From NCBI GenBank assembly GCA_043101635.1, contig JBICIE010000103.1, forward strand, positions 1 to 14,812: a stretch of DNA of 14,812 nucleotides. The letters run 5' to 3'. The translations under genes and the position numbers were made by a program. Numbering within the stretch: the first letter of the stretch is position 1; each line of letters begins with the position of its first letter. This DNA is from CAYMJK01 sp043101635. GTDB taxonomy: Bacteria > Planctomycetota > Phycisphaerae > Phycisphaerales > UBA1924. Positions 6,880 to 13,690 of this stretch are shown here, piece by piece. The notes beneath the pieces were generated by a model, which saw only the letters and a list, made by a program, of their open reading frames with translations, had not been told where the DNA came from and ran no database searches.

Positions 6880-8397
6880 CTACCAAGTGTAGCGAACGGT
6901 GTACCGCACCGTCACCTCGCCATCGGCCGGGATCATCACCGGGAAGTGGACCGTCCGGGCGTCTCGCTTCTCGAACTCATGCGTCGCCTTGGTGATCTCC
7001 CAGTTCACCCAACGGTACAGGTTCTCCTTCACCAGCACCTTCACCGGCTCTTCCTTGTGATTGCGCAGCGTGACCTTGATGGTCTCCTCCATCCACCGCG
7101 CCGGATAGTTCGACTTGAAGTCCTCCTGGATCCGCTCGCCCACGACATCGAACGCGCTGCCCATGCGGACCAGCACATCTTCGTTCTTGGGCGTGTGGTC
7201 GATCACATCCTCGCCGATGAACTCCAGCGTGCCGTCCGCCGGATCCATCTGGCTCACGCGAATGCGCCCCGATGGCAGCGGAATGCCCAGCCCCGACGCC
7301 TCGTCGTTGCGGAACTTCAGGTAGATGTCCACCTTCTTGTTCATCTGCAGCCCGAGGTCACGGTCGGTCATCGGGTCGGCGCCCCACCAGCGGAAGCCCT
7401 GCGGCAGGCCGTAGTAGACCATCACCTTCTCGGCCGGCACGCCCGTCGCGGGCTCGAACAGCTCGATCTGTTTGGTGGAGTTGTCCGGGATGGTCGCCGG
7501 CCGCCCCAGCGTGTACAGGTGGTACTCGAAGAAGCTCTTCTCCTCGAAGCCAAGCTGCGAGGAATCCATGGCCGCCATCTCACGCATGGCGCCGCGCGGG
7601 TAATACCCCTGCTGCGGCGAGGGGGCCCGGTGCACATCTCCGGCGATCAGTTTGAGCTGCGCATCCTCATATCCACCGCCGGACTGGTTCAGGATGCTCA
7701 CCCACGCGCCCACATCGAGCGCCCCCGCGTTCGACCCGCCATCGCTGAAGACGAGGTTGTAATCCGCCCACCAGGTGATCCCCTTGGTCTCATAGCTGAT
7801 GCGCGTCTCGTGCTCGCCCCCGCTTTGCGCCTGCACATCCCACACCAGCGTCGGATGCGTGATCAGTCCCTCGGCCTGCTTCGGGAACACGACATTGCCG
7901 TACCCGTTCTGCCACGAGATCGTCCCGTCCCCGCGCTCCACCAGCACGCCGCCGCCCGAGACGCTTAGGAGCTTGACATCCATCCCGTTGAGATTCACCG
8001 TCTGCCCGAGATACCGCTCCAGCATCTTCTGCAGGCTGACGAGGTCGAACTGGTAGCTCTGGTCGAGCACCCGCAGCCCGTCCGGATCCGTCAGGCTCTC
8101 AAAGCGCACTGTCGTCGGATCGATCAGCGCTGCCACGCCTGTGAAGTCCAGCAGGCTGCGCCCCTGCGGCACGGTGAACGTCTGCTCCTGCTTGACGATC
8201 GCGTACCCGGGGATCGGCTGTCCGCTGTACGGGTTGCCGTACATCTGGCTCTGCGGCGTCGGCCGGTACATCTCCGGGGCAATCGCCCCAGGCTGCGCTG
8301 TGCTGTAGATCGTAATCGCCGTTTCCTGCGCCCCGGCCGCGCCCGCCAGCCCCGCCGCCGCCACCATCGCCGCAACCGTCCATCTACGCCGCATCAT
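6880..8397 (-). CDS. Secreted DUF4139 domain protein
   Basis: 505 residues. Residues 1-23 form a signal peptide (twin Arg-rich N-terminus, Ala-rich core, cut near AGA-QE), so the product is exported. The mature N-terminal region (about 60-180) is beta-rich. From about 195 to the end is the DUF4139 (MuiA-type) beta-sandwich region, with YETKGITWWADYNL near 202-215, FDVVGERIQEDFK at 416-428, VTLRNHKEEPVKVLVKENLYRWVNWEI at 442-468 and the family-typical end PADGEVTVRYTVRYTW. No catalytic residues are known for the family. The two ATGs at 8397 and 8394 are both possible; AAGGAG at 8404-8409 (6-nt spacing) favours 8397. It follows the secreted VIT/vWA gene and precedes a two-component system, all on one strand, suggesting an envelope or surface role. 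Function not established. Confidence 0.9.
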   Translation of the reverse strand: MMRRRWTVAAMVAAAGLAGAAGAQETAITIYSTAQPGAIAPEMYRPTPQSQMYGNPYSGQPIPGYAIVKQEQTFTVPQGRSLLDFTGVAALIDPTTVRFESLTDPDGLRVLDQSYQFDLVSLQKMLERYLGQTVNLNGMDVKLLSVSGGGVLVERGDGTISWQNGYGNVVFPKQAEGLITHPTLVWDVQAQSGGEHETRISYETKGITWWADYNLVFSDGGSNAGALDVGAWVSILNQSGGGYEDAQLKLIAGDVHRAPSPQQGYYPRGAMREMAAMDSSQLGFEEKSFFEYHLYTLGRPATIPDNSTKQIELFEPATGVPAEKVMVYYGLPQGFRWWGADPMTDRDLGLQMNKKVDIYLKFRNDEASGLGIPLPSGRIRVSQMDPADGTLEFIGEDVIDHTPKNEDVLVRMGSAFDVVGERIQEDFKSNYPARWMEETIKVTLRNHKEEPVKVLVKENLYRWVNWEITKATHEFEKRDARTVHFPVMIPADGEVTVRYTVRYTW

Positions 8398-8419
8398 CGC
8401 AAGCTCCTTGCGTCTTGGT

Positions 8420-8496
8420 CAGAGAACAGAGAACAGAGAACAGAGAACAGAGATCAGAGATCAGAGAACAGAGAACACGAATCAGCGATCAGACAG
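8420..8496. repeat. 7-bp tandem repeat (CAGAGAA/CAGAGAT)
   Basis: Eight head-to-tail units fill 8420-8475: four CAGAGAA, two CAGAGAT, two CAGAGAA. Three decayed units (CACGAAT, CAGCGAT, CAGACAG) extend to 8496. On the transcribed minus strand it is a pyrimidine-rich run 10 bp upstream of the DUF4139 ribosome binding site. Unit number could vary between strains by slippage. It is not CRISPR: the units touch with no spacers. Confidence 0.92.
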
Positions 8497-8523
8497 CGAC
8501 GAAGGCCGGAGGCTGCTCACTCC

Positions 8524-8625
8524 TCAGCCCGAAGGGCTGACCGACAATAGCCGGGGGTGGAGCGAGCGCAGCGAGCGACACCCCCGGAACGCTCGCCCCC
8601 ATTCCGTTCGACCCCGAAGGGGTCG
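8524..8625. repeat. Triple-hairpin GC-rich intergenic repeat element
   Basis: Three perfect inverted repeats in 102 bp: TCAGCCC-GAA-GGGCTGA (8524-8540); CCGGGGGTG (8551-8559) with CACCCCCGG (8579-8587) around a 19-nt loop built from a near-duplicated AGCGAGCG; and CGACCCC-GAA-GGGGTCG (8609-8625). The two C-GAA-G closed hairpins look alike and flank the central stem, a symmetric REPIN-like layout. I recall similar GGGGGTGGAGCGAGCG hairpins scattered in planctomycete genomes, but cannot verify this here. It lies inside the spacer of a same-strand gene pair, so it would be transcribed. Confidence 0.75.
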
Positions 8626-8693
8626 CCGAAGCTCCAGCACGCTGCCAACAACTTCGATTCCAACACGGCGCCCGCTCCCGCGCGCATCCGCGC

Positions 8694-11087
8694 CTACTGC
8701 CCAGCCTCATCCCACATCACCAGCACCCGCTTGCCCTCGACCAGCAGATACACCTCGCCCCCGAGCGCCAGCGTCGCCTGCTGGTTCTTCTTCACAAGAT
8801 CCATGAGCAGCGCATCGAACCGCTCGGTGCCGAACTTGACCACCTCGTCCGGCTCCGCCTCCGCCTGCTCCAGCAGCGCGGCGTCCACCCATCGCGCGCC
8901 GCGCTTGAACATGGTCTTGTCGTTGGCCTGCTGGATCGTGGTGAACTCGACCCGCTGCACCTGCTTGCCGCCACCGCTGATCGCGTACAGCATGTTCTTG
9001 GTCTCGAGCTTGTCGGCCTCCGCGAGCCGCCCGAGATTGATCTCCTGCTGCACCGCGCCGGCGCCCGCCCGCTCGCGCTGCGCCCGGGCGTCGACGGCGG
9101 TCTGCGCGAGTTCCGCGGCCGCTCGTGGCGAAGCGTCGGCGGGCACGCTTGCCATCGTCTCACCCAGCACGAGGTCGGAGTTGGCGTACAGACGACGCAG
9201 GCCCGCGACCTCTTCGCCCTCCACCGCCCCCGGCTCCACCGCCAGGAACGCCGTGTACTCGGTCAGGATGCCCCACTTCATGCTCAACCGCACGACCTCC
9301 TCGACCAGCTCCTGCATGCCGGGGCTCTCCGGCTGCGCCGGCTGCCCGTACGACGGCCCGTTGGCGCCGGCCAGCCGGATCTCCTCCAGCAGCGCCCCGA
9401 TCTTGCGGGCCGCCCACAGCCGCCCGACGTACGCGCTGTCCGTCGTCGCCAGCTTCTTGACGTGGAACGTGAACTCGAAGCTCTTCTGCTGGCCCAGGTA
9501 CTCGCCCGTCAGGCGCAGACGCAGCGGCTCTTCACTGGTGTACTGACCCAGCACCGTGAGCTGATCGCCCTCGAACAGATCGGGCAGTTCCGTCGGCAGC
9601 ACTTCCCGCATCTGCTTCGGGTCCGGCTTGCCATCGTCGCCCAGCGCCACCAGCGTCGGCGCCGCCAGGATCGGCCCGCTCAGACGCTTGAACACCGAGC
9701 CAACCTTCACCTCGACATCCTCATCTGGCAGCACGAACGCGCTGGTCGCCCGGCTCGATCGCGCCAGCGCCGTCAGCAGCGGCGCATTGACATCGACACC
9801 GACGCCGAAGGTAAACACGCGCCGGCCATGGATGTTGGCGCCCTTCGCCCCCTCTCGGATGTCCACCTCGCTGCGCTTGCCCACCGTCGGCAGCCCATCG
9901 GTCAGGAACAGCACCATCGGCAGGGCGCCCTCGGTCGGATCCTGGCGCAGGGCCGTCAGCAGGGCGTCATGGATATTCGTCCCGCCGCCGGGGCTCAACT
10001 TCGCCAGGTACTGACGCGCCTCGGCGATCGTCTCGTCATTCTTGGTGACCGGGTTCTCGGCAAAGACGGCAATCGTGTCCGAGTAGTCCACGATGTTGAA
10101 CGCCTCGCCATCATCCAGCCCCTCGATCACCTGCAGGGCCGCCTCGCGGGCCTGCTCGATCTTCTCGCCGCGCATCGAGCCGGAGCGGTCGATCACGAGG
10201 ATCACCTCGCGCTTGACCTGCCGATCCTTCTGGGCCTCGGCCGGCAGCCCGGCCAGCAGCATGAAGTACCCGCCCATGCCATCGGCCCCGCTGGCCACCT
10301 CCGGATCCGGATAGGCCATCAGCGATGCCGACACGCCGTCGGCCGCCTCCATCAGGTAGCTGATGCGCACCGTGCCCGTGTCGTTGCGGATCGAATCCGG
10401 CGTGACCGTCACCTTCACCTTGTCCGGCGCCTTGCGCTCGACGGCGAGGTCATGGCTCGGCGAGTACACCGTCGAGATCGGCCTCGCCGCATCAATGTCC
10501 AGCCCGATCGTCCACGCCACGCCGGTCGCCTCCAGCGACGCCGTCCGCGGCAGGAAGTAGTCCACCCGCGCCCCATCCACATCCAGCCCGCGCTCATAGG
10601 TCAGCACCAGGCTCTGCTCGCCGCCCGGCGCCACCGGGAACACGCTCGACTGCACCAGCCCGCTGCCGGCAAACTCCAGCAGCCCCGGGTCCTGCACCCG
10701 CCGCACGATGTCGGTGTAGATCCGAACCGCCTCATCCCGCGGCAGCACCTGCGCCTGCCCCTCGTCGCCCAGGCCTTCCAGCACGAAGGACCGCACCACG
10801 CTCCCGTCCGGCACCGGCACGAGCAGCTTCGCCTCCTGCTGTCTCGATCCGGTGTTGGTCAAGGTGATGCGCATTGTCGTGGTGGCAACGGCTTCGCCCA
10901 GCGAAGCCGTCACATCGACCGACTTCATCTGCACATGCGGCGCGTGATGCGGGGAGACCAGCACCCGCCGCTGCGGGATGATCAGTTCCACATCATCCGG
11001 ATGGCTCGTAATCTGCCCGGGCGCTGCGCCCGCGAGCGTCAGCAGGGCGCCGGCGGCAAGGGCGATCGTGCGATGGCTGATGGTCAT
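8694..11087 (-). CDS. Secreted VIT and von Willebrand factor A domain protein
   Basis: 797 residues from ATG 11087, which has GGAGGA at 11093-11098 close upstream. The open frame extends further upstream, but that part overlaps the transporter gene and is not coding. Residues 1-24 are a signal peptide (cut near APG-Q). A VIT (inter-alpha-trypsin inhibitor) domain spans about 40-165, with IYTDIVRRVQDPGLLE typical of the family. The vWA domain spans about 293-470 with an intact metal-binding MIDAS: D300-x-S302-x-S304, T370 (GGGTNI) and D397 (FLTDG). The C-terminal part (about 500-797) carries the WGILTEYTAFLAVE segment common to VIT/vWA proteins and a charged tail; no LPxTG or C-terminal membrane anchor is seen. 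It probably binds protein or surface ligands outside the cytoplasm through Mg2+ or Ca2+. First gene of the array; the DUF4139 gene follows after 296 bp. Confidence 0.94.
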   Translation of the reverse strand: MTISHRTIALAAGALLTLAGAAPGQITSHPDDVELIIPQRRVLVSPHHAPHVQMKSVDVTASLGEAVATTTMRITLTNTGSRQQEAKLLVPVPDGSVVRSFVLEGLGDEGQAQVLPRDEAVRIYTDIVRRVQDPGLLEFAGSGLVQSSVFPVAPGGEQSLVLTYERGLDVDGARVDYFLPRTASLEATGVAWTIGLDIDAARPISTVYSPSHDLAVERKAPDKVKVTVTPDSIRNDTGTVRISYLMEAADGVSASLMAYPDPEVASGADGMGGYFMLLAGLPAEAQKDRQVKREVILVIDRSGSMRGEKIEQAREAALQVIEGLDDGEAFNIVDYSDTIAVFAENPVTKNDETIAEARQYLAKLSPGGGTNIHDALLTALRQDPTEGALPMVLFLTDGLPTVGKRSEVDIREGAKGANIHGRRVFTFGVGVDVNAPLLTALARSSRATSAFVLPDEDVEVKVGSVFKRLSGPILAAPTLVALGDDGKPDPKQMREVLPTELPDLFEGDQLTVLGQYTSEEPLRLRLTGEYLGQQKSFEFTFHVKKLATTDSAYVGRLWAARKIGALLEEIRLAGANGPSYGQPAQPESPGMQELVEEVVRLSMKWGILTEYTAFLAVEPGAVEGEEVAGLRRLYANSDLVLGETMASVPADASPRAAAELAQTAVDARAQRERAGAGAVQQEINLGRLAEADKLETKNMLYAISGGGKQVQRVEFTTIQQANDKTMFKRGARWVDAALLEQAEAEPDEVVKFGTERFDALLMDLVKKNQQATLALGGEVYLLVEGKRVLVMWDEAGQ

Positions 11088-11139
11088 GGCGCTCCTCCGG
11101 GGCCGTAGGCCCGGCTCAGGTCTGCATTCGTCCACCAGA

Positions 11140-11183
11140 TATGTACCTTCAGATCGGCGCCGCGGCTGTAACGGGTCTGTAAC
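11140..11183 (-). promoter_or_regulatory. Pho-box-like direct repeat and possible -10 before the VIT/vWA gene
   Basis: On the plus strand CTGTAAC occurs at 11166-11172 and again at 11177-11183, separated by GGGT: a 7+4 layout, so an 11-bp period. This matches the architecture bound by OmpR/PhoB regulators (Pho box CTGTCAT-N4-CTGTCAT). Reading along the minus strand, a TACATA possible -10 (11145 to 11140) lies 20 bp downstream and no good -35 is seen, as expected for an activator-dependent promoter. That the regulator at 6102-6824 binds here is inference. Confidence 0.45.
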
Positions 11184-11185
11184 GC

Positions 11186-11196
11186 CGGCCGGAGGC
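11186..11196 (-). other. Small GC hairpin after the transporter gene
   Basis: GGCC-GGA-GGCC lies just downstream of the transporter stop (11204-11206). The stem is only four pairs and no U-run follows, so it is at most a weak transcription end. Confidence 0.2.
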
Positions 11197-11203
11197 CGAA
11201 CGC

Positions 11204-12547
11204 CTATTCCTCGGCCACCTTGCGCAGCAGGGCCCCCGGCAGCAGCAGCGCCAGGCACGCCGGCGCGACCAGCAGCCCGGCCACGACCCCGAAGGCCCAC
11301 TCCAGCCCCAGGGCGCCCTCGATGGCCCGGCCCAGGAAGGGGCCCGCCGCGGCAAAGCCCCACGCCCCGCCCATCATCATCCCGCTGGCCAGGCTGGTCC
11401 GGTGCGGCAGCAGGCGCTGGGCCATCGCGATGGTCACGGGAATCACGCCCCCGAACCCGATCCCGCCGAGCACGCTCAGCCCGAAGGCCGCCGGAATGAC
11501 CAGGTGCGGCGCGGTCTCGCGCAGCTTGTCGGCGTGCGGGAACAGCGCGATGAAGATGGCGCCGAGCGCCGGCACGAGCGTCAGGGCCAGCTTCTCGTGG
11601 CGCCGGCTCAGCAGCGCCCCCAGCATGATGCCGGCGCCGCCCATGCCAAGCTGCATCGAGCCCTGCATCCAGCCGTTTCGCTGCGACGCCGTCAGGCTCA
11701 GCGCTGCGTCGAGTTGATCCCGCCCGGCCTCCAGCAGTGTCCACCGCTCGATCCACTGCACGAACAGGTACACCAGCGCCATGTTCACCGTGAAGCGCAG
11801 GATGTTGCTGGCGTACAGCAGCAGCACCGCGTGCCAGCGCTTCTTCATTTCGATCGGCCCGATCGCCCCGTGCAGTTCCTTGTGATTGTGATGGCGGTGC
11901 GGCACGCGATGAATCGCCCAGCCGACCAGCACGGCCGCGGCCAGCCCCGGGATGATCAGCCACGACAGGGCCCGCAGGCCCTGCGTGACCGAGGGCTCGG
12001 CGCCAGGGCCGGCCATGCTCATCGCCTCAACGTAACGCGGGCTCAGCACGTTGCCAGCGATGCCGCCGAACATCCCCGCCATGAAGAAGATCGCCACGCC
12101 CAGCGACCGCCGCCGCCCGGAAAGCTGCCCCATGGCTGCCGCGGCCGGCGGGTGAAACGCCCCGATCCCGACCGCCGCAAGCGACGCCAGCGCCAGCAGC
12201 ATCCAGAAGTTGGTCGCGAATCCGTACGAACCGACGCACACGACCGCAAGGGCCATCCCCAGCGTGCCCAGACTGCGGGTATCCAGCTTATCGCTGGCCC
12301 ACGCCACCAGCGGCTGGCTGAAGCCGCTGAAGATGGACCCAAACGCCAGGATCGTGGCCTTCTCGCCCCGGCTGAGGTCGAGGTGCGTCGCAAACGTCGG
12401 CAGCAGCGAGACGATCACGAAGCTGAAGAAGTCCACCACGCTGTGCACGCCGACGGTCACCGCCAGACGCTGCGGCAGGGCAGTCAGCGGCGCCGGTCCG
12501 GACGACTCGGCCGCCCGGGGCGAGATGGGCACGCTTGCGGTGGTCAC
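11204..12547 (-). CDS. Major facilitator transporter, fosmidomycin-resistance (Fsr)-like
   Basis: 447 residues from GTG 12547, which has AAGGAT at 12557-12562 (9-nt spacing). An in-frame ATG at 12604 exists but has no ribosome binding site and lies inside the palindromic operator of the divergent gene. About 12 hydrophobic helices fit the MFS fold. The first half carries VHSVVDFFSF, GSIFSGFSQPLVAWASDK (motif-A-like) and GIGAFHPPAAAAMG (residues 127-140), which matches the FHP segment of Fsr proteins. Members of this group are proton-driven efflux pumps at the inner membrane. The central cytoplasmic loop is His-rich (213-226, six His). It is transcribed towards the VIT/vWA gene, whose start is 116 bp downstream, and divergently from the nucleotidyltransferase gene. 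Substrate unknown; antibiotic resistance is not implied. Confidence 0.88.
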   Translation of the reverse strand: MTTASVPISPRAAESSGPAPLTALPQRLAVTVGVHSVVDFFSFVIVSLLPTFATHLDLSRGEKATILAFGSIFSGFSQPLVAWASDKLDTRSLGTLGMALAVVCVGSYGFATNFWMLLALASLAAVGIGAFHPPAAAAMGQLSGRRRSLGVAIFFMAGMFGGIAGNVLSPRYVEAMSMAGPGAEPSVTQGLRALSWLIIPGLAAAVLVGWAIHRVPHRHHNHKELHGAIGPIEMKKRWHAVLLLYASNILRFTVNMALVYLFVQWIERWTLLEAGRDQLDAALSLTASQRNGWMQGSMQLGMGGAGIMLGALLSRRHEKLALTLVPALGAIFIALFPHADKLRETAPHLVIPAAFGLSVLGGIGFGGVIPVTIAMAQRLLPHRTSLASGMMMGGAWGFAAAGPFLGRAIEGALGLEWAFGVVAGLLVAPACLALLLPGALLRKVAEE

Positions 12548-12595
12548 TGGAATCAGATCCTTCGCCGCAAATCGAGCGGGAACGAGCGGACCTGG

Positions 12596-12615
12596 ACTTG
12601 ACATTTAAGTCAAGT
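12596..12615. promoter_or_regulatory. Palindromic operator over the nucleotidyltransferase/XRE promoter
   Basis: Perfect inverted repeat ACTTGAC (12596-12602), spacer ATTTAA, GTCAAGT (12609-12615). It covers the -35 element and half of the promoter spacer, so a bound dimer would block RNA polymerase. The XRE protein encoded two genes' length downstream (13190-13633) is the natural candidate binder, as antitoxins often repress their own operon. It also lies about 50 bp upstream of the divergent transporter start. Binding is inferred. Confidence 0.7.
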
Positions 12616-12626
12616 TAGACCATAAT
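12598..12626 (+). promoter_or_regulatory. Near-consensus sigma70 promoter, probably giving a leaderless mRNA
   Basis: TTGACA (12598-12603) is a perfect -35; CATAAT (12621-12626) is a 5/6 -10; the spacer is 17 bp. The expected start point, 6-7 nt downstream of the -10, falls on 12632-12633, the A of the ATG at 12633. No Shine-Dalgarno lies before that ATG, which agrees with leaderless translation. It is the best promoter in the window. Confidence 0.75.
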
Positions 12627-12632
12627 GTCTCA

Positions 12633-13193
12633 ATGCCCGTCCCCCGCTTCGACTCCGGCGGCCTGCTGCCACCCGGCGACTGGGATGTGTCCTTCGCCGA
12701 GCTGCGCGAGTCGATCCTCGTGCGCGGCGATGGGACGCCTTCGTGGGACGCGCCGTGGCGGGCCGCGCTGGTTCAGAATCTCGAGACGCTGACCCGGCAG
12801 CTCTGGCGCGTCGGTGTCACGGAGGTCTTCGTGGACGGCTCGTTCGTCGAGGACAAACTCCACCCCAACGACATCGATGGCTACTTCGTGTGCCAGCTTG
12901 ATGTGCTGCGAAGCGGCGAGCTGGTGCGCCAACTCAACCTGCTCGAGCCCGACAAGATCTGGACATGGGATCCGGCCTCCCGCAGACCCTATCGCGGTTA
13001 TCCGAAGCGCCAGTTGCCAATGTGGCACAAGTACCGCGTTGAGTTGTATCCGCACGTCCCAGGCCTCGGCGTCGGCAGCGGTATCCGCGACGCGCGGGGC
13101 CACGAACTCGAGTTTCCCTCGGCGTTCCGGCAGTCGCGACGCGACGGAGCCCCGCGCGGCATCATCAAGATCAGACATGGAGACGAGCCATGA
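12633..13193 (+). CDS. Nucleotidyltransferase-fold protein, putative toxin (DUF6932-like)
   Basis: 186 residues. The core motif is FVDGSFVEDKLHPNDIDG: G69-S70, nine residues, then D80-I-D82, the GS-x9-DxD signature of pol-beta-like minimal nucleotidyltransferases. E137 in the strand YRVELYP is a candidate third metal ligand. The layout resembles DUF6932/AbiEii-type proteins found beside helix-turn-helix antitoxins; the family name is recalled, not searched. Such enzymes move a nucleotide onto tRNA or protein, so a toxic or defence role is possible. The start codon coincides with the predicted transcription start and has no ribosome binding site. The stop overlaps the XRE gene start (ATGA at 13190-13193), so the two are translationally coupled. 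The fold is well supported; the target and toxicity are inference. Confidence 0.75.
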   Translation: MPVPRFDSGGLLPPGDWDVSFAELRESILVRGDGTPSWDAPWRAALVQNLETLTRQLWRVGVTEVFVDGSFVEDKLHPNDIDGYFVCQLDVLRSGELVRQLNLLEPDKIWTWDPASRRPYRGYPKRQLPMWHKYRVELYPHVPGLGVGSGIRDARGHELEFPSAFRQSRRDGAPRGIIKIRHGDEP

Positions 13194-13633
13194 TCCGCAA
13201 CGAGACGGAGTACAGGGAAGCGGTGGCACGGCTGGCCGAGGAGCGCCGCCGAATTGCCGAGCATCGCGCGCGCCTTGCGCAGACCGGACTGACGCCCGAC
13301 GAAGTCAAGCGCGTGATCGACCCGATCGAGTCGTTTCACCTGCAGCTTGCGGAAGAGGTCGAGAGCTACGAGCGCCTCAAGCGCGGCGAGTTCGGCGAAC
13401 TGGAGAATCTCCAGGGCCTCGGAAACCTGCTCATTGCACTCCGCATCGCACAGGGACTCTCGCAGCGCGACCTCGCCGGGCGTCTCGGCGTTCATGAATC
13501 GCAGGTGTCCCGCGACGAGCGAAACGAGTACTTCGGCGTGACCCTGGAGCGGGCGATCCGTGTGCTCGACGCCCTGGAAGTTCGCCTGCGGACGACCGTC
13601 GAATCCTCCCCGGCGCGCCGAGCCTCGGCCTGA
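13190..13633 (+). CDS. XRE-family helix-turn-helix regulator, putative antitoxin
   Basis: 147 residues. The N-terminal half (about 6-70) is strongly helical and charged (EERRRIAEHRARL, then LQLAEEVESYERLKRGE), likely a coiled-coil or toxin-contact and dimerisation region as in HigA-like antitoxins. The XRE domain spans about 78-132: GNLLIALRIAQGLSQRDLAGRLGVHESQVSRDE, with the recognition helix near 101-110. ATG 13190 overlaps the upstream stop by 4 bp and has GGAG at 13179-13182 (7-nt spacing). It probably binds the ACTTGAC palindrome at 12596-12615 and neutralises the upstream protein. Toxin-first order is like HigBA. It could instead be only a repressor of a non-toxic enzyme. Confidence 0.82.
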   Translation: MIRNETEYREAVARLAEERRRIAEHRARLAQTGLTPDEVKRVIDPIESFHLQLAEEVESYERLKRGEFGELENLQGLGNLLIALRIAQGLSQRDLAGRLGVHESQVSRDERNEYFGVTLERAIRVLDALEVRLRTTVESSPARRASA

Positions 13634-13690
13634 GCGGCTGCCCGAAACGCGCCGCTGCCGTTGACCAATAATGCCACGAGGAGGCGCCCC

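Noticed and set aside
8420..8496. CRISPR array
   Set aside because: Units are 7 bp and directly adjacent with no unique spacers, and no cas gene is present.
8524..8625. Hairpins as Rho-independent terminators for the VIT/vWA gene
   Set aside because: None is followed by a U-run on the transcribed strand, and three similar hairpins fit a repeat element better.
9462..11108. A 548-codon plus-strand open frame opposite the VIT/vWA gene
   Set aside because: Antisense shadow of a well-supported gene; translation is Arg/His/Gln-rich low complexity.
11088..11963. N-terminal extension of the VIT/vWA frame to 11963
   Set aside because: It would overlap the transporter gene by about 760 bp. A signal peptide and strong ribosome binding site at 11087 fix the true start.
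11402..12601. A 399-codon plus-strand open frame opposite the transporter
   Set aside because: Antisense shadow of a clear 12-helix membrane protein; translation is Arg/Gln/His-rich.
12548..12604. ATG at 12604 as the transporter start
   Set aside because: No Shine-Dalgarno, and it lies within the divergent operator; GTG 12547 has AAGGAT at good spacing. It is not fully excluded.
13661..13690. TTGACC and AATAAT-like strings as a promoter for the PH genes
   Set aside because: The two elements are adjacent rather than about 17 bp apart, and no matching partner element is found at correct spacing.
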